Below, piece after piece: positions 61,185 to 64,000 of a DNA stretch of 64,000 nucleotides. The notes beneath the pieces were generated by a model. That model made no database searches, was not told the origin of the DNA, and saw nothing but the letters and a program-made list of their open reading frames with translations. The DNA comes from a virus. The translations under genes and the position numbers were made by a program. Numbering within the stretch: the first letter of the stretch is position 1; each line of letters starts with the position of its first letter. The stretch spans positions 1-64,000 of the IMG/VR virus record IMGVR_UViG_3300032309_001546, one strand, 5' to 3'.

Positions 61185-61457
61185 TTAGATTCCAATTGTC
61201 TTAGATTCTAACTGTCGCTTACGACGACCAAAGAGGCCTAAGCAAGTAAACTCGCTAATTACACCAGCTGCTACTGCCATAAACGACATAGATATATTAG
61301 TTATAAATAGTATGTTAAGAATAGTAACTGCCCCATCAAAGAACAATTCATGTTTAAAACAAAAAGCTTGAATCTTTGCTGGTAACTTAGTAAAAGTATG
61401 GTACGTTGAATAGCCTAATAGGCCTCCAAAAAATAAAGCGCCTAGAATAAGTCCCAT
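61185..61457 (-). CDS. Small membrane protein
   Basis: A 90-aa protein with two membrane helices (residues 3-20, LILGALFFGGLLGYSTY; residues 44-66, VTILNILFITNISMSFMAV) and a basic C-terminal part (GRRKRQLESK). It resembles a small holin or membrane-modifying protein but sits far from the lysis genes. Function unknown. Confidence 0.55.
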   Translation of the reverse strand: MGLILGALFFGGLLGYSTYHTFTKLPAKIQAFCFKHELFFDGAVTILNILFITNISMSFMAVAAGVISEFTCLGLFGRRKRQLESKTIGI

Positions 61458-61473
61458 AAATTAAACCTTTAGT

Positions 61474-61989
61474 TTACTTTCCAGTAGTTGTAAATCGGAA
61501 AGTGGAAGAATTAATGCTAGAAAGATCAGTGAGAAAGGACTCGGCGTAACGACGAGAAATCTCCTTACGCTCATTCTGAGTCCAGACACTAGCAGTGCTA
61601 GGTGAGATACCAGCGAGTGCAGCAGCCACACGGGTTGAATACTTAGTAGACACAGCATGGACTAGTGAACGATGCATAGGATGCACCTTGCCAGTGCGAG
61701 TACGGTACTCACGGGCCTGTACAAGCGTCGTAATGATATTGTCAAAACGACCATCAGTCTTGTTGCGATTGCGAACTAGATTGGTAAGCGCGGTAGTTGA
61801 GATCTTGAGATCTCGGCTAACCTGAGTAGTTGAAATGCCACAGGAACGACCAATGTCTCTTGCACGAATTGCAAAAGTGCTGTTGTTAGTCGTATTGTAA
61901 GTGTCGATATTGCGCCAGTAAGCCGTAATATTGTACTCAGAAGTGGGACGAATATTAGACTGAGTATCTGAATTATTTGTATTTGACAT
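61474..61989 (-). CDS. Helix-turn-helix DNA-binding protein
   Basis: A 171-aa protein with two HTH-like stretches: residues about 45-75 (DIGRSCGISTTQVSRDLKIS then TTALTNLVRN) and about 115-140 (VAAALAGISPSTASVWTQNE). The flanks are Ser/Thr/Asn/Arg-rich. It probably acts as a transcription regulator or DNA-recognition protein. It is a plausible candidate to bind one of the palindromic sites in the window, though this is only a guess. It has GGATG-type ribosome spacing. Confidence 0.65.
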   Translation of the reverse strand: MSNTNNSDTQSNIRPTSEYNITAYWRNIDTYNTTNNSTFAIRARDIGRSCGISTTQVSRDLKISTTALTNLVRNRNKTDGRFDNIITTLVQAREYRTRTGKVHPMHRSLVHAVSTKYSTRVAAALAGISPSTASVWTQNERKEISRRYAESFLTDLSSINSSTFRFTTTGK

Positions 61990-62003
61990 TTAACATCCTT
62001 GTG

Positions 62004-62639
62004 TTAAGTAGGTAAAGTAGCAATATTAGACAATAATTGCAATGATTCAAAATTTGTTTGCAAGTCAAACTTCTCAGCAGACTTCTTAAAACTAACCAAA
62101 ACGTCTTCGATATTCTCTTCAGCAAAGAATTCTGCGTTCCTTTTCCTATAAATGTAAGGAGTCAGAGGACTGTATTCGCTGAATACAAAAGAATAGTTGA
62201 ACATATTTTGATTAATAATGGTTTGATAATTGATAAATCTACCGTCAAGATAAAAAAGTTTACTATACCCAGTAGACTCAACTAAAAGTTTATTATCTGT
62301 AATAGCTTGTATCGTTATAAGATAGGTATAAAGATCTAAATCAACCAATTGATATTGCACTCTTGTGGAGAAAGTATCATCAGGTAACTGACAGTAACTT
62401 TCAGGACAAGCAAGAATTGCAAAATCTTTAGAGATAGATTGGCGAAAACGTTTATATGTCTGATTGACAACAGGAGTAAGCCCTATATCTTCTAGAGTAC
62501 CTGTCTCAAGGAACACAGTATCCGGAGGTCTAGGCTTTAAGCCAAATACGCCTAAAAAATTACCTGCTGGCCGCGCCTTATACATAACTTTGCCAATGTC
62601 AGACTTGCGAATAGCAGCAACAATCTTTTCAATTTGCAT
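62004..62639 (-). CDS. Unrecognised protein
   Basis: A 211-aa protein of unknown family; beta-rich middle (RVQYQLVDLDLYTYLITIQA) and a helical end (VLVSFKKSAEKFDLQTNFE). It has AGGAAT upstream of the ATG. No membrane segment. Confidence 0.6.
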   Translation of the reverse strand: MQIEKIVAAIRKSDIGKVMYKARPAGNFLGVFGLKPRPPDTVFLETGTLEDIGLTPVVNQTYKRFRQSISKDFAILACPESYCQLPDDTFSTRVQYQLVDLDLYTYLITIQAITDNKLLVESTGYSKLFYLDGRFINYQTIINQNMFNYSFVFSEYSPLTPYIYRKRNAEFFAEENIEDVLVSFKKSAEKFDLQTNFESLQLLSNIATLPT

Positions 62640-62640
62640 T

Positions 62641-63225
62641 TTATTCCTCTAAGTGTTTAGTCGCCTTATTCAATTCGTCTAAACTAGACAAATCAAAAAC
62701 AAAACGTTTAAACATTTTAGTCTTTTTAAAGTTTTTATCTAAAGTTAATATTTTATATTTGCATATGCTATGCTTTTTACTAAGATCAAGAACAATATTC
62801 CTTATAGAATCATAAGTTGCATCGTCTCCATATTTAATATAGTAGACGGTGTTTTCCTCCTCTATAAGGAATACGTTCTTTTTTCTAAAACTCTCGCTTG
62901 GATAAAAGACTATATTATGACCTAATTTAGCATGCAAATAAAAGAATATAGCTAATGTCATTATGGACCCCTCGCTTATGTGGGGACGCTCTGAGGGATT
63001 TTTTGTATATTCTTCTATAGCTGCATAACTATTTAAATCATAATAGTATTTATCTAAGTCTAAAGTATTTAGAGTTTCTGGAAAAGTAATATCTCTAGGA
63101 TCAACTAAAAGTGTATCACTGAAATAATCAGTAATATCTAATACTTGAGTATAGAACCATATTACTATTTGCCAGATAATCTGATCATTAGTCAAGCTGG
63201 GCGTATCTATCTTGCTGACGCTCAA
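62641..63225 (-). CDS. Unrecognised protein, TTG start
   Basis: A 194-aa protein. No suitable ATG exists near the N-terminus; a TTG with AGGAG 6 nt upstream gives MSVSKIDTP and a 38-nt overlap with the transglycosylase gene. It has a hydrophobic stretch (SIMTLAIFFYLHAKLGHN) that may be a helix in a soluble fold, and a basic C-terminal part. No family is recognised. Confidence 0.55.
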   Translation of the reverse strand: MSVSKIDTPSLTNDQIIWQIVIWFYTQVLDITDYFSDTLLVDPRDITFPETLNTLDLDKYYYDLNSYAAIEEYTKNPSERPHISEGSIMTLAIFFYLHAKLGHNIVFYPSESFRKKNVFLIEEENTVYYIKYGDDATYDSIRNIVLDLSKKHSICKYKILTLDKNFKKTKMFKRFVFDLSSLDELNKATKHLEE

Positions 63226-63733
63226 ACTGTCTCCTAAGTCTATAATGATTCTTCATATAAGCATATCCACGCTTACCACAATTAATGCCTTGATTATAAT
63301 GGCAAGGCCAGTCTTTATGATAACGCTTCTCTAGATGTCTATATGTATTTATAAACTCTTTAGTTCCACTATATGGATTCTTAAGAAGTTTACAAGTCTC
63401 ATCATATTCCATTTCACGCAATTCTTTATTAGGTAGCCATTTAGGTATCTGTTGATACAGACCGCATTCCCCAGAGTAGCCTATTGCCTCTTTAGTAAAT
63501 CTGCTTTCTTGGTATGCGACGGCTAGAACAATTGCTTTTTCTTCCTTGGATAATTCTTTCTCAATTGAAGTTTTTTCAATTGCATCCGAGATTAAGTATT
63601 TATCTGAATCAGAGATGTATTCATATTTATCCAAGATCCGATATGTGTCTGTTGCCTTTATTGCATCATACTCAATGAAATTTTTCATTGGTGTGATCCA
63701 AAATGACAGCAACATTAGTATTTTCGTAAGCAT
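63188..63733 (-). CDS. Lytic transglycosylase-like, exported
   Basis: A 181-aa protein with the SLT-type pattern VLAVAYQESRFTKEA (catalytic Glu76), GECGLYQQIP and a later PCHYNQG, as in lytic transglycosylases that cleave the glycan strand of peptidoglycan. The first 16 residues (LTKILMLLSFWITP) resemble a signal or anchor sequence, so it acts in the periplasm. It is far from the CHAP endolysin and on the other strand, so it may aid DNA entry or surface remodelling rather than final lysis. A strong AAGGAG precedes the ATG. Confidence 0.8.
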   Translation of the reverse strand: MLTKILMLLSFWITPMKNFIEYDAIKATDTYRILDKYEYISDSDKYLISDAIEKTSIEKELSKEEKAIVLAVAYQESRFTKEAIGYSGECGLYQQIPKWLPNKELREMEYDETCKLLKNPYSGTKEFINTYRHLEKRYHKDWPCHYNQGINCGKRGYAYMKNHYRLRRQFERQQDRYAQLD

Positions 63734-63745
63734 TTTCTCCTTGTA

Positions 63746-64000
63746 TTACAATGCGCTAAACAATCCTCCTCCGTTAGAATAGATTACCTTTTTCAAAGGG
63801 TACCAGCTAATGAGCTCTTCGCAGAGCGCACAAGGCTTACTATTCTTAAGTTCAAGAGTGTTAGGTTGAACCCTAACTACATACAGGCTAGCGCCACTAA
63901 GGTCGCTAGTAGGGAATCCATGTAAACATGTCATCTCAGCGTGCATTGTATCTCTTAAACTATTCGGGAAGTTATGCTTTAGGAAGGGTGAACCTTTGAC
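63746..64000 (-). CDS. dCMP/cytidine-deaminase-like protein, 5' end outside window
   Basis: The frame stays open to the window edge, giving the last 84 residues. Visible motifs are MHAEMTCL (His-Ala-Glu, zinc ligand and proton shuttle) and KPCALCEEL (Pro-Cys-x-x-Cys zinc ligands), with PNSLRDT before them as in dCMP deaminases. The protein would deaminate dCMP to dUMP for ThyX. The internal ATG is not the real start because the sequence before it is conserved-looking. Confidence 0.75.
   Translation of the reverse strand, partial: VKGSPFLKHNFPNSLRDTMHAEMTCLHGFPTSDLSGASLYVVRVQPNTLELKNSKPCALCEELISWYPLKKVIYSNGGGLFSAL

Overview
The window is a contiguous piece of a large tailed-phage genome. It has tightly packed genes with 1-20 nt overlaps, two long convergent transcription blocks and no rRNA or host housekeeping operons. 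It carries phage baseplate, tail-fibre, lysis, replication, recombination and nucleotide-metabolism genes. A gp25-like wedge protein followed by a gpJ-like wedge protein points to a contractile-tailed (myovirus) particle. The DNA is AT-rich by eye, with a few visibly GC-richer genes such as the endolysin and a surface protein.

Positions 1-24666 (+ strand) are the structural and lysis block: the end of an unidentified gene, gp25-like and gpJ-like baseplate proteins, then a series of very large and mostly unrecognised tail or baseplate proteins (up to 1338 aa). Next come fibre or adhesin proteins with glycine-rich and jelly-roll-like domains, a CHAP-type endolysin, a holin candidate and a small coiled-coil protein. 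A bidirectional terminator at about 24687-24718 separates this block from everything to its right.

Positions 24736-64000 (- strand) are the metabolic block. Going up the coordinates it holds: a small accessory group including a secreted, cysteine-rich protein with a Cys-membrane-Arg C-terminal signal of the MYXO-CTERM type; RusA-like resolvase, a PD-(D/E)XK nuclease and dUTPase; a fused primase-helicase, a sigma-70 factor, two Cas4-like proteins (one apparently inactive) and tRNA-Asn; a metallophosphoesterase; a DNA polymerase III alpha chain split into two genes with a small gene between them; PhoH, a VWA/metallopeptidase protein with its MoxR ATPase, RecA, and a B12-dependent ribonucleotide reductase. 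Further up are a SpoVG-like protein, a Whirly-like ssDNA-binding candidate, ThyX, family-4 uracil-DNA glycosylase, an IMPDH/GMP-reductase-family enzyme, SpeD, a proteasome-like Ntn hydrolase, a DUF1599-like protein, a helix-turn-helix protein, a lytic transglycosylase and the end of a dCMP-deaminase-like gene.

Together the - strand genes form a nearly self-sufficient set for DNA synthesis and repair: deoxynucleotide supply (RNR, ThyX, dUTPase, deaminase), replication (primase-helicase, DnaE) and recombination (RecA, RusA, Cas4-like, ssDNA binders). A phage sigma factor probably redirects host RNA polymerase. The most unusual items are the host-type C-terminal sorting signal, which hints at a myxobacterial or other delta-proteobacterial-type host; the three-gene DnaE locus; the Whirly-like protein; the proteasome-like/SpeD/IMPDH cluster; the degenerate Cas4-like paralogue; and a 32-bp cluster of palindromes. 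All family assignments come from reading motifs; no database search was run.
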